Positions 44,658 through 57,973 of a stretch of 64,000 nucleotides of DNA are shown piece by piece. Made by a program: the position numbers and the translations under genes. A model generated the notes under the pieces. The model was not told where the DNA came from, did not search any database, and saw only the letters and a program-made list of their open reading frames with translations. Source of the DNA: TH5896 sp049578985 (GTDB lineage: Archaea > Thermoproteota > Nitrososphaeria > Nitrososphaerales > Nitrososphaeraceae); contig JBAUMZ010000019.1 in NCBI GenBank assembly GCA_049578985.1, forward strand, positions 19,290-83,289, written 5' to 3'. Each line of letters begins with the position of its first letter. The first letter of the stretch is position 1.

Positions 44658-45185
44658 ATGTCTATAAATGAAACTCCTGAAGAGAGCATCTATACCGTTA
44701 ATTTCAGAAAAGCCTGGATTACCCCGGAGTATAAACGAACAAACAGGGTAGTTGGTATATTAAGAGAGTTCGCCAAAAGGCACATGAAGACAGATGACAT
44801 AAAAATTGATCAGTATCTGAATAGATACTTGTGGCAGAGAGGTAAACGAAACCCCCCTAGGAAAATCCGCGTACGAATGTCCAAAGACGAAACTGACACT
44901 GTTGTAGTTTCACTCTACCAGGAATTCAAGGAACAAAAATCCCACTCAGAAGATCTTGAAGTGAAGCAGGAAGTAGAGACCCCAGAAGAGCAACCTACTA
45001 AAAAGAAGAAAGAAGCTGGGTACAAAGAACAAGGTGAGCTTGAGGATTTGCCGAAAAAAGAAGGTACTGCAGATGCAACAGCAATCAACGCTGGTGACGA
45101 AAAAAAGAAAGAACCAGAGCTGAAAACAGTCGAGAAACCAAAGAAGAAGGCCACTAGAAAGAAAAAATCCTCAGAACAGTCCTGA
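44658..45185 (+). CDS. rpl31e: 50S ribosomal protein L31e with long charged C-terminal extension
   Basis: Residues 1-92 are a normal L31e: YTVNFRKAWITPEYKRTNRVVGILREFAKRHM, IKIDQYLNRYLWQRG, and KIRVRMSKDETDTVVVSLYQE. Archaeal L31e is usually about 80-100 residues; here another 80 residues of Lys/Glu/Thr/Pro follow, ending KKKATRKKKSSEQS, likely disordered. The frame is continuous with no sign of frameshift. ATG 44658. It forms an operon with rpl39e. Confidence 0.93.
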   Translation: MSINETPEESIYTVNFRKAWITPEYKRTNRVVGILREFAKRHMKTDDIKIDQYLNRYLWQRGKRNPPRKIRVRMSKDETDTVVVSLYQEFKEQKSHSEDLEVKQEVETPEEQPTKKKKEAGYKEQGELEDLPKKEGTADATAINAGDEKKKEPELKTVEKPKKKATRKKKSSEQS

Positions 45186-45333
45186 TATTCATTTTTCAAC
45201 CTTACTCTCCCTTTGTGTACTGATTAGCTTCTATCGTTATTTCGGCGTGTGCCCATCAAACGGCACCATCTAAGTGGATCTTATTGGCGCGTTCAACAAT
45301 ATTAAAATAATCCCTGCTTCAACTCAGCACAGC

Positions 45334-46023
45334 ATGAGAGATAAGATTATTGAATTGAGCAGAACTCAAATCAATGTGCTTGTGGCTGTGGCTATTTTGT
45401 CTGCTGGTGTTATTTGTTTACCAAATTTCTGGATTCAGTCATCATTAGGTCAATTGCAACAACCTGACACTGACAGAAGCGGCAATTCTACACCGGCCAT
45501 CAGCCTTCAAAATATTACTTCCCAGCAGCAGCCGCGTTCTGTTAATGAAACAGAATTTGCCACTTATGATTCTCCTGAATTAGGTATACAGATCGATCAT
45601 CCGACTGATTGGCCGCCAATTATTAGAGAATTTGCAGACGGGGTCCAAGTTCTGGAATTCAATGCTAGTAGATTCACACAGACGCAGCTTCTTCCTCCCA
45701 CATTGCGTATTTCGTCTGCTCCTCAACCTGATATTCAGAACCTGAGCCAGCTAACTGAAAGTTTACTTGCAATTGCAAGTGATTATCCGAGGTTTACTCT
45801 CAAGGAGAATGCTACCTCTGCATTAGGAAACGTTACAGCACAGAAGGTTCTTTATACATACGGAAGTCCAGACCCTTCCCAGCAGTTTACTCTTCAGGCA
45901 ATGGACATCTGGACCTTAAAGGATGGGAAAAGGTATGTGTTCTCGTACATTACCCCATTGTCAGAATTTCCGATGAATCTACCATTTGCAGAACGTATGA
46001 TTAGGTCGCTTACCTTTGAGTAG
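45334..46023 (+). CDS. Secreted or membrane-anchored PsbP-like protein
   Basis: 229 residues from ATG 45334, the start that puts a basic MRDKIIELSRTQ ahead of one hydrophobic helix (NVLVAVAILSAGVICL). After a Gln/Ser/Asn-rich linker comes a PsbP-like domain: FATYDSPELGIQIDHPTDW ... TLQAMDIWTLKDGKRYVFSYIT ... AERMIRSLTFE, the pattern common in thaumarchaeal surface proteins of unknown role. A TATA-like stretch at 45302-45309 matches a leaderless start. The frame also runs upstream to 45274. Confidence 0.75.
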   Translation: MRDKIIELSRTQINVLVAVAILSAGVICLPNFWIQSSLGQLQQPDTDRSGNSTPAISLQNITSQQQPRSVNETEFATYDSPELGIQIDHPTDWPPIIREFADGVQVLEFNASRFTQTQLLPPTLRISSAPQPDIQNLSQLTESLLAIASDYPRFTLKENATSALGNVTAQKVLYTYGSPDPSQQFTLQAMDIWTLKDGKRYVFSYITPLSEFPMNLPFAERMIRSLTFE

Positions 46024-46075
46024 TTGTTTTAGCTCTATAGCTGCAAAGCGGTAGTATGTGGATTGCCTTATTTAT

Positions 46076-46124
46076 GACTGAGACGTGTATGAGTAGGTTG
46101 GTATCACTCACACGTTCTCAGTTC
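46076..46124. promoter_or_regulatory. Long stem-loop at the promoter of the methylthiotransferase gene
   Basis: Arms gactgagacgtgtatgag (46076-46093) and ctcacacgttctcagttc (46107-46124) pair over about 16 bp with small bulges, around a 13-base loop. It overlaps the region between a TATA-like element (ttatttatg) and the ATG at 46132, so it could be an operator or a 5' leader hairpin. Confidence 0.4.
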
Positions 46125-46131
46125 TTCTTGA

Positions 46132-47562
46132 ATGATTGGAGGAAGGATGAACGTAGCGCCTAAACTAAAAGAGTTTCATTTGCCCTTATCAAAGACTTCA
46201 AAGAATCGCAACAATGACAATACTGTATTTACAGATTCCATCGGTGGAGCTGGCGTGTTATCGCCTAAGGTTTGGATAGAAGCATATGGTTGTTCAGCTA
46301 ATGTGGCGGATTCTCAAGCAATTGCAGGGGCCCTTTCATCAGGCGGATTTGAAATCGCAAAACCAGATGAAAATCATGACTTGAACATAATTGTTACGTG
46401 TTCCGTAAAGGATACTACAGAGCATAAAATGATGAGTAGGATAAAGTCCCTTTCAGCGACCGGGAAGCCGCTCATAATTGCAGGGTGTTTGGCGAAAACT
46501 GAAACCGAAAAACTTCAAAGACATTTCAGTGACGTTTCATTGTTGGGACCAAGGTCCTTGACTAAGGCTGTCAGCTGCGCGAAAGCAGCAATCATGGGTA
46601 TAAAATCGGTTGAATTAGATGATGCAGATGGGAGAGAAAAATTGAGTATTCCCAGGGTGAGGATTAACCCTGTCGTCAGTATTATTCAGATAGCAGTTGG
46701 ATGTTTGAGTGAATGTTCGTTCTGCCAGACCAAACTTGCAAAAGGGCAGATAACAAGTTATAGAATTGGAGACATTATTCATACAATAGAAAGGGATACC
46801 AGGGAAGGCTGTCAGGAAATCTGGCTTTCTTCTACAGACAATGGTTGCTATGGCTTTGATATCGGCACAGACATCATCGAATTGTTGAGCAAATGCAATC
46901 TAATACCCGGAGATTTTCGGATACGAATTGGGATGATGAACCCAATGTATCTGCGCTTCTTAAAGCGAAGACTGATCCATCTGCTTGAGGAACCAAATAG
47001 AATTTATCGATTTCTACATATTCCGGTCCAGAGTGGCAGCGAACGGATATTGCGGTTGATGAAAAGAGGCCATACTGTCAAGATGTACAAAGATATCGTG
47101 AAATCCCTTAGGAATAGGTGTCCAGATATCACCATTGGTACAGATATCATTGTTGGTTTTCCAGGCGAGAGTGAAAAAGAATTTGCGGATACATTAGATT
47201 TGATTTCTGCGAGTAAACCAGATATTGTCAACTGTTCTAGATATGGTGCAAGACCTGGGACATCTGCGACATTGCTGGAGGGTAGATTGAACACTGAAGT
47301 AGCCAAAGATAGGAGTGCTCGTGTTCATGAACTTGCCAAGAAGATTTGTCGTGAGAGAAACATGAAATGGATTGGATGGAGGGGTAGCATTATCATTGAC
47401 GAGGTTAGCCAAGGTTTCATTCAGGGAAGAAACTATGCGTATAAGCCAGTTTTCGTCAGAAAAGGAGAATGTGGTATTGGTTCACCACAGCTGGGGGAGC
47501 GGCTCATGGTTCGGATTAAGAGATGCTCTTCACGAGCGTTAGAGGGAGTAGAGATAGGTTGA
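46132..47562 (+). CDS. tRNA t6A37 methylthiotransferase (archaeal MtaB/CDKAL1 type)
   Basis: Radical-SAM enzyme that converts t6A37 of tRNA to ms2t6A, downstream of the KEOPS product. 476 residues: an N-terminal UPF0004 domain with cluster cysteines Cys54, Cys90 and Cys119, the radical-SAM set CLSECSFC (Cys191, Cys195, Cys198), SSTDNGCYGFD, the conserved HIPVQSGSERILRLMKRGHT, and a C-terminal TRAM domain (VFVRKGECGIGSPQLGERLMV). The first 45 residues are an extra, poorly conserved head, so a start at 46147 or later is possible. Confidence 0.93.
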   Translation: MIGGRMNVAPKLKEFHLPLSKTSKNRNNDNTVFTDSIGGAGVLSPKVWIEAYGCSANVADSQAIAGALSSGGFEIAKPDENHDLNIIVTCSVKDTTEHKMMSRIKSLSATGKPLIIAGCLAKTETEKLQRHFSDVSLLGPRSLTKAVSCAKAAIMGIKSVELDDADGREKLSIPRVRINPVVSIIQIAVGCLSECSFCQTKLAKGQITSYRIGDIIHTIERDTREGCQEIWLSSTDNGCYGFDIGTDIIELLSKCNLIPGDFRIRIGMMNPMYLRFLKRRLIHLLEEPNRIYRFLHIPVQSGSERILRLMKRGHTVKMYKDIVKSLRNRCPDITIGTDIIVGFPGESEKEFADTLDLISASKPDIVNCSRYGARPGTSATLLEGRLNTEVAKDRSARVHELAKKICRERNMKWIGWRGSIIIDEVSQGFIQGRNYAYKPVFVRKGECGIGSPQLGERLMVRIKRCSSRALEGVEIG

Positions 47563-47645
47563 AGAAGTAATGGGTTTAAAGCCTGTGTAGAAATCGGGCG
47601 GGTTCATTAAGATAGATATAGTATGATTTATCGTAACTTTTAACT

Positions 47646-47681
47646 AGTATAAATTATACTGCTCTCTACAGGGGGCTGTAG
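47646..47681. promoter_or_regulatory. TATA element inside a palindrome, followed by a short hairpin
   Basis: agtata-aat-tatact (47646-47660) is a perfect 15-base dyad that contains the TATA-like core. It is followed by CTACAG-gggg-CTGTAG (47666-47681), a 6-bp hairpin near the expected transcription start. Both belong to the promoter of the FtsZ-like gene. Confidence 0.4.
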
Positions 47682-47710
47682 GACTGTTAGAAAAATTTTC
47701 AAGTGATCGT

Positions 47711-48748
47711 TTGATTAAGATGAGAAAACCTGTTCTCCTCTTGGGGGTGGGTGGTCTAGGAAGTAGACTTGCTTCGAAGATTGCTAAGGAATTAGGGTGT
47801 GCTTGTTCAATAGTTACGGATGATGAGAGGTGCGAAACGGGAGGATTTCCAACAGTCCTGATAAACACACAATCATGGATCAATCCATCTGGTCGCAAAC
47901 TTAGGTTCTATGCTCAAGCATCGGTGGATAGGATCAAGTCTTTAGTAGAGGGCTACAACACCGTTTTGATCATAGGTAATCTAGCTGGAAAAGCTGGAAT
48001 TGCACTCTGCCCGACAATTTGTAACGTTATTAGAAATCACTCCCCTTCTGTATCCAATTATATAGGTAGAGGCACATCATCTTCTTCTAGGTCACGACCA
48101 CAACCGATAGCGACAAACGATATTGACGTAATTACATTCATTGTCATGCCTTTCAAGTTTCAGCAGAGCCGAATTTTTGATGCGGGAATTTCGCTGCGGA
48201 GGATTCGAGAATCTTCTGGTGCGGTTGTTGTCATTGACAATGATGCATTTCTGGATAATAATCCTGATTTGACAATTTCACAGTGTTATAACCTTACCAA
48301 TCAAGCGATATTTGACACTATATCTTCACTTTATCAAACAGAATTCAACGTCGATTTAAATTTATTAAGTGTCGGTAGACCTGATAGAGATTCGGTCTCA
48401 TCCTCCGCAATGGATTCACTCGCGATGCTGTTGGATAGTACCAGCATTGAATCCGTGAGACGTACTCTGGTTTATGTTATGGGTGGCGATAGAATATCTG
48501 TAGGCGCAATGAATGGTTTGATAAATACGGTTCAGTCGATCTTTAAAAAAGATAATTTAAGCGATGTAGATTTAATGATGTCAAATCCTGGGCATGTTAA
48601 TGTGCATCTCCTTTCTTCGGTTATTTCTAGGACAAAATTCGACAGTTATGATCCGCTGTCGGAAATTATCCCTTCTAGAAACAATCTTGATTGGGATGAA
48701 TTGGATTGTTCCCCTGAAATTAGCCTAGACATTAGGAACGTTGAATAG
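47711..48748 (+). CDS. FtsZ/tubulin-superfamily protein with degenerate GTP site
   Basis: 345 residues. The fold markers of FtsZ are present: N-terminal VLLLGVGGLGSRLA (GVGGAGGN position), INTQSW in the NTD/Q position, MPFKFQQSRIFDAGISLRRIRE, and VVVIDNDAFLD in the T6 Asn position with a C-terminal domain beyond residue 205. The tubulin signature loop, GGGTGTG in FtsZ, reads GNLAGKAG (89-96), so GTP binding or hydrolysis is probably lost or changed. Thaumarchaea divide by the Cdv system and are known to keep FtsZ-like homologues of unclear role. Start TTG 47711 or, more likely, ATG 47720. Confidence 0.82.
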   Translation: MIKMRKPVLLLGVGGLGSRLASKIAKELGCACSIVTDDERCETGGFPTVLINTQSWINPSGRKLRFYAQASVDRIKSLVEGYNTVLIIGNLAGKAGIALCPTICNVIRNHSPSVSNYIGRGTSSSSRSRPQPIATNDIDVITFIVMPFKFQQSRIFDAGISLRRIRESSGAVVVIDNDAFLDNNPDLTISQCYNLTNQAIFDTISSLYQTEFNVDLNLLSVGRPDRDSVSSSAMDSLAMLLDSTSIESVRRTLVYVMGGDRISVGAMNGLINTVQSIFKKDNLSDVDLMMSNPGHVNVHLLSSVISRTKFDSYDPLSEIIPSRNNLDWDELDCSPEISLDIRNVE

Positions 48749-48881
48749 CTCCCTCCACCACTGCCAACCAAATCCGTTAGAACAACCCTATTTTTTCGAT
48801 CGATGATCCTAACTTTGATATCCTGTAAGGATACTATATTCCAAGTCTTTTCTTAAGTGATGGTTTGGAACACCGTCAGAT

Positions 48882-49037
48882 TTAGGTCGATTTGGCAACC
48901 ACTTTGTTCTTATTCGGGGGCTTCGAGAGCTCATTATAGCAGTCGCATCTCTCGTAAATCAACATAACCTTTCCGCATCGTTCGCACAATTTGAACTTAA
49001 CCTCATCTGCTTGCAGCTGGCCAGTCATTAGAGCCAT
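48882..49037 (-). CDS. Small zinc-ribbon-like protein, 51 residues
   Basis: Reads MALMTGQLQADEVKFKLCER from ATG 49037, then CGKVMLIYERCDCYNELSKP and a basic tail to a TAA at 48882-48884. CERC and CDC provide four possible zinc ligands. Coding character is good and the divergent TATA-like sequence (minus strand near 49060-49068) fits. No family name recognised; no partner gene. Length alone would make most gene finders miss it. Confidence 0.6.
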   Translation of the reverse strand: MALMTGQLQADEVKFKLCERCGKVMLIYERCDCYNELSKPPNKNKVVAKST

Positions 49038-49166
49038 AGATAATATGTGTTTTCATGGTATAAAAATTTGACTGGAGAAAACTAGATTTAAAATAAATCA
49101 TTGATAGATCCTTCTATCCCATCAATTTGCAGCTAAATATATGCGATTTAATATATTTCCTTTCGA

Positions 49167-50531
49167 TTACCTGGCCTGAGAGAGAAGATGGGATTGAGCG
49201 ATTTGTCGTGTTGCATCTATCAAAAGCTCCGCATCTTTCAGAGAATGCATTGAGGAAATCGCACCCATTTTTCCAGGAAGAAAGAACATGTTGTGTTTTG
49301 CAATTAGGGCGAAGTGATATTTCCTAAGCAAATCTCTGTCTGACAATCCGACGTCTAATGCAGACCTTATTTTACGTACGTTCTTGTTGAGAAAATGGGT
49401 CATAAATAAGGAGCCAATCCCTGTCACATCCACATCGACCTGCTCCTCTGAAAACGCCTTTCTCAGTCCTTCTCTTATCGTATTGCCGATCCTCTTTATC
49501 TTGGGATAGATGGTTGACTTGTTCTGCTTGAGATGTTTCAAGGTCGCCAACCCTGCTGTCATCGTAAGTGGATTCGCGGCAAAAGTCCCGCCTCCAATGT
49601 AACAGGCAACTTCACTCTTTTCTCTCCCAACTGGATTACATAATGACATAATGTCTTTATCGCCGCACAAAACTCCGATTGGTAAACCTCCTCCTACGAT
49701 TTTTCCCAGAGTAAACAAGTCTGGGTCCAACTTATATTCATGCGCAGCAGTTCCAAAGGAGAGACGAAACCCAGTGACGATCTCATCAAGTATGAAGAGA
49801 GCATCATTGGTCTTGGCAAATTCCTGCAAACCGCGGAGATAATCACTTTCCGGGGTAATGCAGCCTGCACCACCAAGTACAGGCTCTACTATTATGCATG
49901 CTAAATCATCTCGTATGGTGTTAAGGATTTTCAAAGATCTTTCCAGATCATTGAACGGAATAGACTCGACGAATTGCTCTTCATCTTGAATTAGACCTAA
50001 TCCTTCATCCAGTTCAAATGGATAATTAACGGATTGAAGTAGATTGGTATTATATCCATGCCACCCACCTACAATCTTTGCTACAACCCTTCTTCCAGTC
50101 CTGGCTCTGGCTAGTCGAACAGCGTACATGGTAGCCTCCGATCCTGTACTGGAATAGCGGATCAGCTCGGCACGTGGCATTCCCTCCTTTATTGCAAAGG
50201 CAAGATCCAAGCTTAATTTGTTGACAGTGCCGTACAGTGTCCCATGACTTGCCTGATTCCTAACAGCAGAAGCGACAACCGGGTGTGAATGACCTATTAG
50301 TAAGGCCCAATGGCCCATCCAATAATCCGTGTAATCGTGGCCATCCACGTCGTGCAGATGTTTTCCATTCGCTGACTTTGTATAGAATGGATAAGGGTCG
50401 AAATATCTGATGTTGTGGCTGATCCCTCCCGGAAAGCACAACAAGGACTTCTCGAAAAGTTTCTGTGATTTTCTGGTCTTCTTCGAATATTCATTTTGAA
50501 GATGAGAGATGTCTGCTGCTGTTAGATTCAT
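49167..50531 (-). CDS. hemL: Glutamate-1-semialdehyde 2,1-aminomutase-type PLP enzyme
   Basis: Class III aminotransferase, 454 residues. FPGGISHNIRYFDPYPFY, the YSSTGSEATMYAVRLARARTGR PLP-phosphate region, VEPVLGGAGCI, LDEIVTGFR and the PLP lysine in FTLGKIVGGGLPIG are all in place, as in HemL. It probably makes 5-aminolevulinate for heme and cobalamin. It is not in a hem cluster here, and relatives of this branch are sometimes aminotransferases of other pathways, so substrate is slightly uncertain. ATG 50531. Confidence 0.82.
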   Translation of the reverse strand: MNLTAADISHLQNEYSKKTRKSQKLFEKSLLCFPGGISHNIRYFDPYPFYTKSANGKHLHDVDGHDYTDYWMGHWALLIGHSHPVVASAVRNQASHGTLYGTVNKLSLDLAFAIKEGMPRAELIRYSSTGSEATMYAVRLARARTGRRVVAKIVGGWHGYNTNLLQSVNYPFELDEGLGLIQDEEQFVESIPFNDLERSLKILNTIRDDLACIIVEPVLGGAGCITPESDYLRGLQEFAKTNDALFILDEIVTGFRLSFGTAAHEYKLDPDLFTLGKIVGGGLPIGVLCGDKDIMSLCNPVGREKSEVACYIGGGTFAANPLTMTAGLATLKHLKQNKSTIYPKIKRIGNTIREGLRKAFSEEQVDVDVTGIGSLFMTHFLNKNVRKIRSALDVGLSDRDLLRKYHFALIAKHNMFFLPGKMGAISSMHSLKDAELLIDATRQIAQSHLLSQAR

Positions 50532-50721
50532 CGGTCGCTAACTAGAATCAGAGCACTTTTTAATTGTTAGCACAGGTTCAACTCGGTACAGAGAAATGTT
50601 AGTCTAGTCGTTTCCTTAAAGTTGAGGTAGATTGAATTTATATTGGCATTGGTGTTGAGTAATACAGAATATTTCCAAATATGGTAACGTACAACCTGTA
50701 CAATCTCAATTCTTGCGAACG

Positions 50722-50729
50722 TTTATATT
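50722..50729 (+). promoter_or_regulatory. Probable TATA box of the 16S-23S rRNA operon
   Basis: The octamer tttatatt follows gcgaacg and precedes the mature 16S by about 220 bases, leaving room for a leader that contains the processing stem. Assignment rests on sequence and position only. Confidence 0.45.
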
Positions 50730-50900
50730 GAAATCTTGTGACAGATTTGTAGAACGTGGACTATAAGGCGGCGTCAGTGATGATCTCAAATAACAATGGT
50801 CCTAGAGCCATTGAATGATTCACTGACCTCCAGTTACGCTCATATCATGGAGATTCGATGAAAAATCGTATCTGACTTAGGTTACACGACCCGCACAATA

Positions 50901-50917
50901 ACAAACAGTCCGACAGT
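50901..50917 (+). other. 16S processing stem, 5' arm
   Basis: acaaacagtccgacagt pairs with actgtcggactggtttgt at 52427-52444 (one single-base bulge), bringing the two ends of the 16S together. This is the archaeal pre-16S helix normally cut by the splicing endonuclease at a bulge-helix-bulge. Confidence 0.8.
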
Positions 50918-50949
50918 ACTCTCATAAATATATAATACGACATGGATCG

Positions 50950-52420
<1,471 letters not shown>

Positions 52421-52426
52421 AAAGTA

Positions 52427-52444
52427 ACTGTCGGACTGGTTTGT
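52427..52444 (+). other. 16S processing stem, 3' arm
   Basis: Complement of 50901-50917, lying 7 bases after the mature 16S end. Confidence 0.8.
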
Positions 52445-52931
52445 GTAAAGGGTCGTGTAATCGAAAGAAAGTAAATGCAATCCTCCAGTAAAGAAAGGAA
52501 TGTCTTAATCCTTTGGAGGATGAAGGACGTAGTAAATGTGAATTTACGATGATCGTCGCGTATAGGAAAGTCAATTTAAGACAGACTCAAGACAGAAAAA
52601 AGATAAAATTATGTGGTGATGAACTGAATTAAAAAAAGGACGTATGAAGTCAAGATTAATCTAACAAAAAATATGGAAATTCAATATAATTGGTTACAAT
52701 TAGAATATAGTAATGTTCGCGCAAACGTGTGTGCATTATGTATATTTGGTGGTAATTCTGTTGTGTACTCTGAAAGGATAGGGTACAGAAAGATAAGTGT
52801 TAATGGCAGATAGAAGACAAATGTGTATGTCTGCTTGTTTATGTAGCAATACATATTCAAGGCATACATAGAAACAAATACAGAACATACAAGAAGTGTC
52901 AAATCAGATCTTTATACTCATCAGAAAGCGT

Positions 52932-52946
52932 TCATGCGGGTACCAA
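52932..52946 (+). other. Possible 23S processing stem, 5' arm
   Basis: tcatgc-gggt-acca can pair with tggt-gcatga at 55996-56005, leaving a 4-base bulge between a 6-bp and a 4-bp helix, which resembles one half of a bulge-helix-bulge. Less certain than the 16S helix. Confidence 0.4.
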
Positions 52947-52964
52947 AATAACTTCATAGAAATG

Positions 52965-55955
<2,991 letters not shown>

Positions 55956-56686
55956 TCTGAGAAAAGAAAGTTAAAGTGTATCCAACTGAGCAAACTGGTG
56001 CATGAGAATCAACGATAAAGAGTGAATTGGCGTGGAGATGTATGTGCTGATGCGTAAGCCTGTGTTTCTGAACATACTCACACTTGTGTGTGTTCACAAT
56101 GCATGGACACATATTCTTCTTTGCCGTTACCATGAAAATCTTTGTTGTCCAAGATGCAAGGTTGGCCTTTGTTCATCAATGTCCCTTCAGAGGAATCGAT
56201 AGATAGATAGATTGCAAACGTAAGAAAGCAAGAATTCACCAAATTAAGTAATGCATGCACTGCGTAAAGAACTCTATATTAGATAAGTGACTATGTAGTT
56301 GTCGAGTCTGTCTTATATTGGGCTGTGTTTTTCCTGTACGCGGCGGTGAATTTTTTTCAAAATGACTGAAATACTTCGGTTGTTGTCAAACAGACTTTTT
56401 ATGAACTTTCAAATGCGGAATGGTATCTCGATTGAAACTTGAGCTGATTGAACGCTACAATTATTTAGGGGAGTGTTAAATGTGCTGATCTGTTGTTTTT
56501 GTTTCTAAATTCTGTTTTATCCGCCCTCACTAATATGGGATTTTGGGTGGAGGATAAGTGTCCTTATTCTATATCATCGCCATCGTCATTATCAATGTTA
56601 GCGAGATCCGGTAACAGATTTTATGAGAACTCAAATAGATTAGTTTATGTCAAAGATTTTTTTATCAGTGACGTTTATGGCTGTGC
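55956..56686 (+). other. Gene-free region after the 23S rRNA
   Basis: About 730 bases with no supported gene and no 5S rRNA. It begins with an actttct/agaaagt hairpin (55952-55971) at the 23S end and the probable 3' arm of the 23S processing helix (55996-56005). There is a short GATA repeat (56199-56212). The rest shows nothing I can name. Confidence 0.6.
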
Positions 56687-57973
56687 GTGCAAATTGAGGT
56701 ACAAGAATCATTGACAGCGCCATCAAATTCAATCTCCATGGCTGATGGCATAGGTCCACATGATAATAAAAGCGGTGTCGTTGCTAGTAGTGTTAGCAGT
56801 ATTGATAGAAATAAGCCGGGCGGTGAAAGAAGAGCAAAGAAGTCTTCAAAGGATCAGGAAATTCATTTCGAAGCCGGAGTTCCATCTGTGATATGTCTTT
56901 CTCATAGAGAAGATGTTGATGGCCTCTCTTCTGCAGCACTTGTAAAGTCCGCGTTCAAGGATTGCCATGTCATCTTACTTGATTATTCCAATCTCATAAG
57001 AGCTCTCAATAGAGTTTCTTATTTGATATCATCCTCAACGGCAGCGGAAGGTTCTCGTGCATCCGGTTACACAGGGAGTGGTGAGCATACTGACACTGAC
57101 ACTGATACTGCTGCTGCTAAGATAACGGTTGCAAAGCGGTCAAGAAAGAACAAGAAACTGATAATCTGTGATCTTGGCCTTAACAAGAAAAATGAATCTT
57201 CATTTGCACAAGTTCTAGGTGAAATAGTCTCAAATGGATACAAGGTCGAATACATCGACCATCATGATGTAGGTAAAGATATTAAGGCTGAATTGCAAAA
57301 GGTTGGTGTTACCCTTGTTCATTCTACCGATGAATGTACAAGCGTGCAGGTTTATCAACGATACAAGAAGAAGCTGAACTCGTATTCTTCATTTTACGCT
57401 GCTGCTGGGGCCCTCACTGACTATCTAGAACAAAGACCTGTAGCATCTATGCTCGTATCTAGATTCGATAGACATTTTCTAATGCTGGAATCTACGGCAC
57501 TATCTTACATGATTTCCTCAAACCAACACGATGAGAAATTTCTCCTGAAAATAGTCGATTGTATCTCTAAGAACAGATTTCCACATGATATAGAAGGAGG
57601 ATTTATGATGGCAGAAAAATATGCAATTAGAGTATCGGAAGCTGTGAAGTCATTGGAAGGTTCGATCATTCGAAAGAGAAAGTTAGCGTACGTGAGAAAT
57701 GACCTTGACCTAACAGCAAGCGTAATAGTAAATTTTGTACTTGGAATTTCTGGGCGATCGGTAGCACTCGTATATAAGCCTCGTGATGAGATCGATTCCT
57801 TTGTCATTTCAATTAGAGGCTCAAAAGAATCTCAGGCTCATCTGGGAAGGCTTGTTAACGAGATTGCCGCCAATTTTGGAGGCAGTGGTGGAGGACATGA
57901 TAAAGCTTCCGGAGCAGTTGTTCCAAAAGATCGGCTGGATGAATTTATTTCCGAGCTAGATCGGCAAATATGA
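56687..57973 (+). CDS. DHH-family phosphoesterase (RecJ/NrnA-like)
   Basis: 428 residues. The DHH domain has CLSHREDVDGLSSAAL (70-85; metal ligands), ICDLGLN and YIDHHD; the DHHA1 domain ends with NFGGSGGGHDKASGAVVPKD, the substrate-binding GGGH. Archaeal members act as single-strand nucleases or nanoRNases, some with the replication machinery. Two features are unusual: an N-terminal extension of about 55 residues rich in Ser/Lys, and a low-complexity insertion at 116-157 (TDTDTDTAAA and basic residues) within the DHH domain. ATG at 56738 would remove 17 residues. Confidence 0.88.
   Translation: MQIEVQESLTAPSNSISMADGIGPHDNKSGVVASSVSSIDRNKPGGERRAKKSSKDQEIHFEAGVPSVICLSHREDVDGLSSAALVKSAFKDCHVILLDYSNLIRALNRVSYLISSSTAAEGSRASGYTGSGEHTDTDTDTAAAKITVAKRSRKNKKLIICDLGLNKKNESSFAQVLGEIVSNGYKVEYIDHHDVGKDIKAELQKVGVTLVHSTDECTSVQVYQRYKKKLNSYSSFYAAAGALTDYLEQRPVASMLVSRFDRHFLMLESTALSYMISSNQHDEKFLLKIVDCISKNRFPHDIEGGFMMAEKYAIRVSEAVKSLEGSIIRKRKLAYVRNDLDLTASVIVNFVLGISGRSVALVYKPRDEIDSFVISIRGSKESQAHLGRLVNEIAANFGGSGGGHDKASGAVVPKDRLDEFISELDRQI

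Larger units (their letters stand above)
50532..50949 (+). other. rRNA operon leader
   Basis: No coding frame. It holds the probable rRNA promoter (TATA-like at 50722-50729), the 5' arm of the 16S processing helix (50901-50917), and a second very AT-rich TATA-like stretch (50924-50937) directly ahead of the mature 16S end. Confidence 0.6.
52421..52964 (+). other. 16S-23S internal transcribed spacer without tRNA
   Basis: About 540 AT-rich bases. It starts with the 3' arm of the 16S helix (52427-52444), then has a short atcctcca/tggaggat hairpin (about 52480-52521). No tRNA-Ala or other tRNA can be folded, unlike the euryarchaeal arrangement. The last 55 bases probably contain the 5' arm of the 23S processing helix. 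Confidence 0.75.

Noticed and set aside
52421..52964. tRNA-Ala in the 16S-23S spacer
   Set aside because: No acceptor stem, anticodon arm or TTCGA-type T loop could be found; the spacer is AT-rich with only processing stems.
56199..56212. GATA repeat after the 23S gene as a regulatory element
   Set aside because: Only about three and a half units; nothing connects it to a function.
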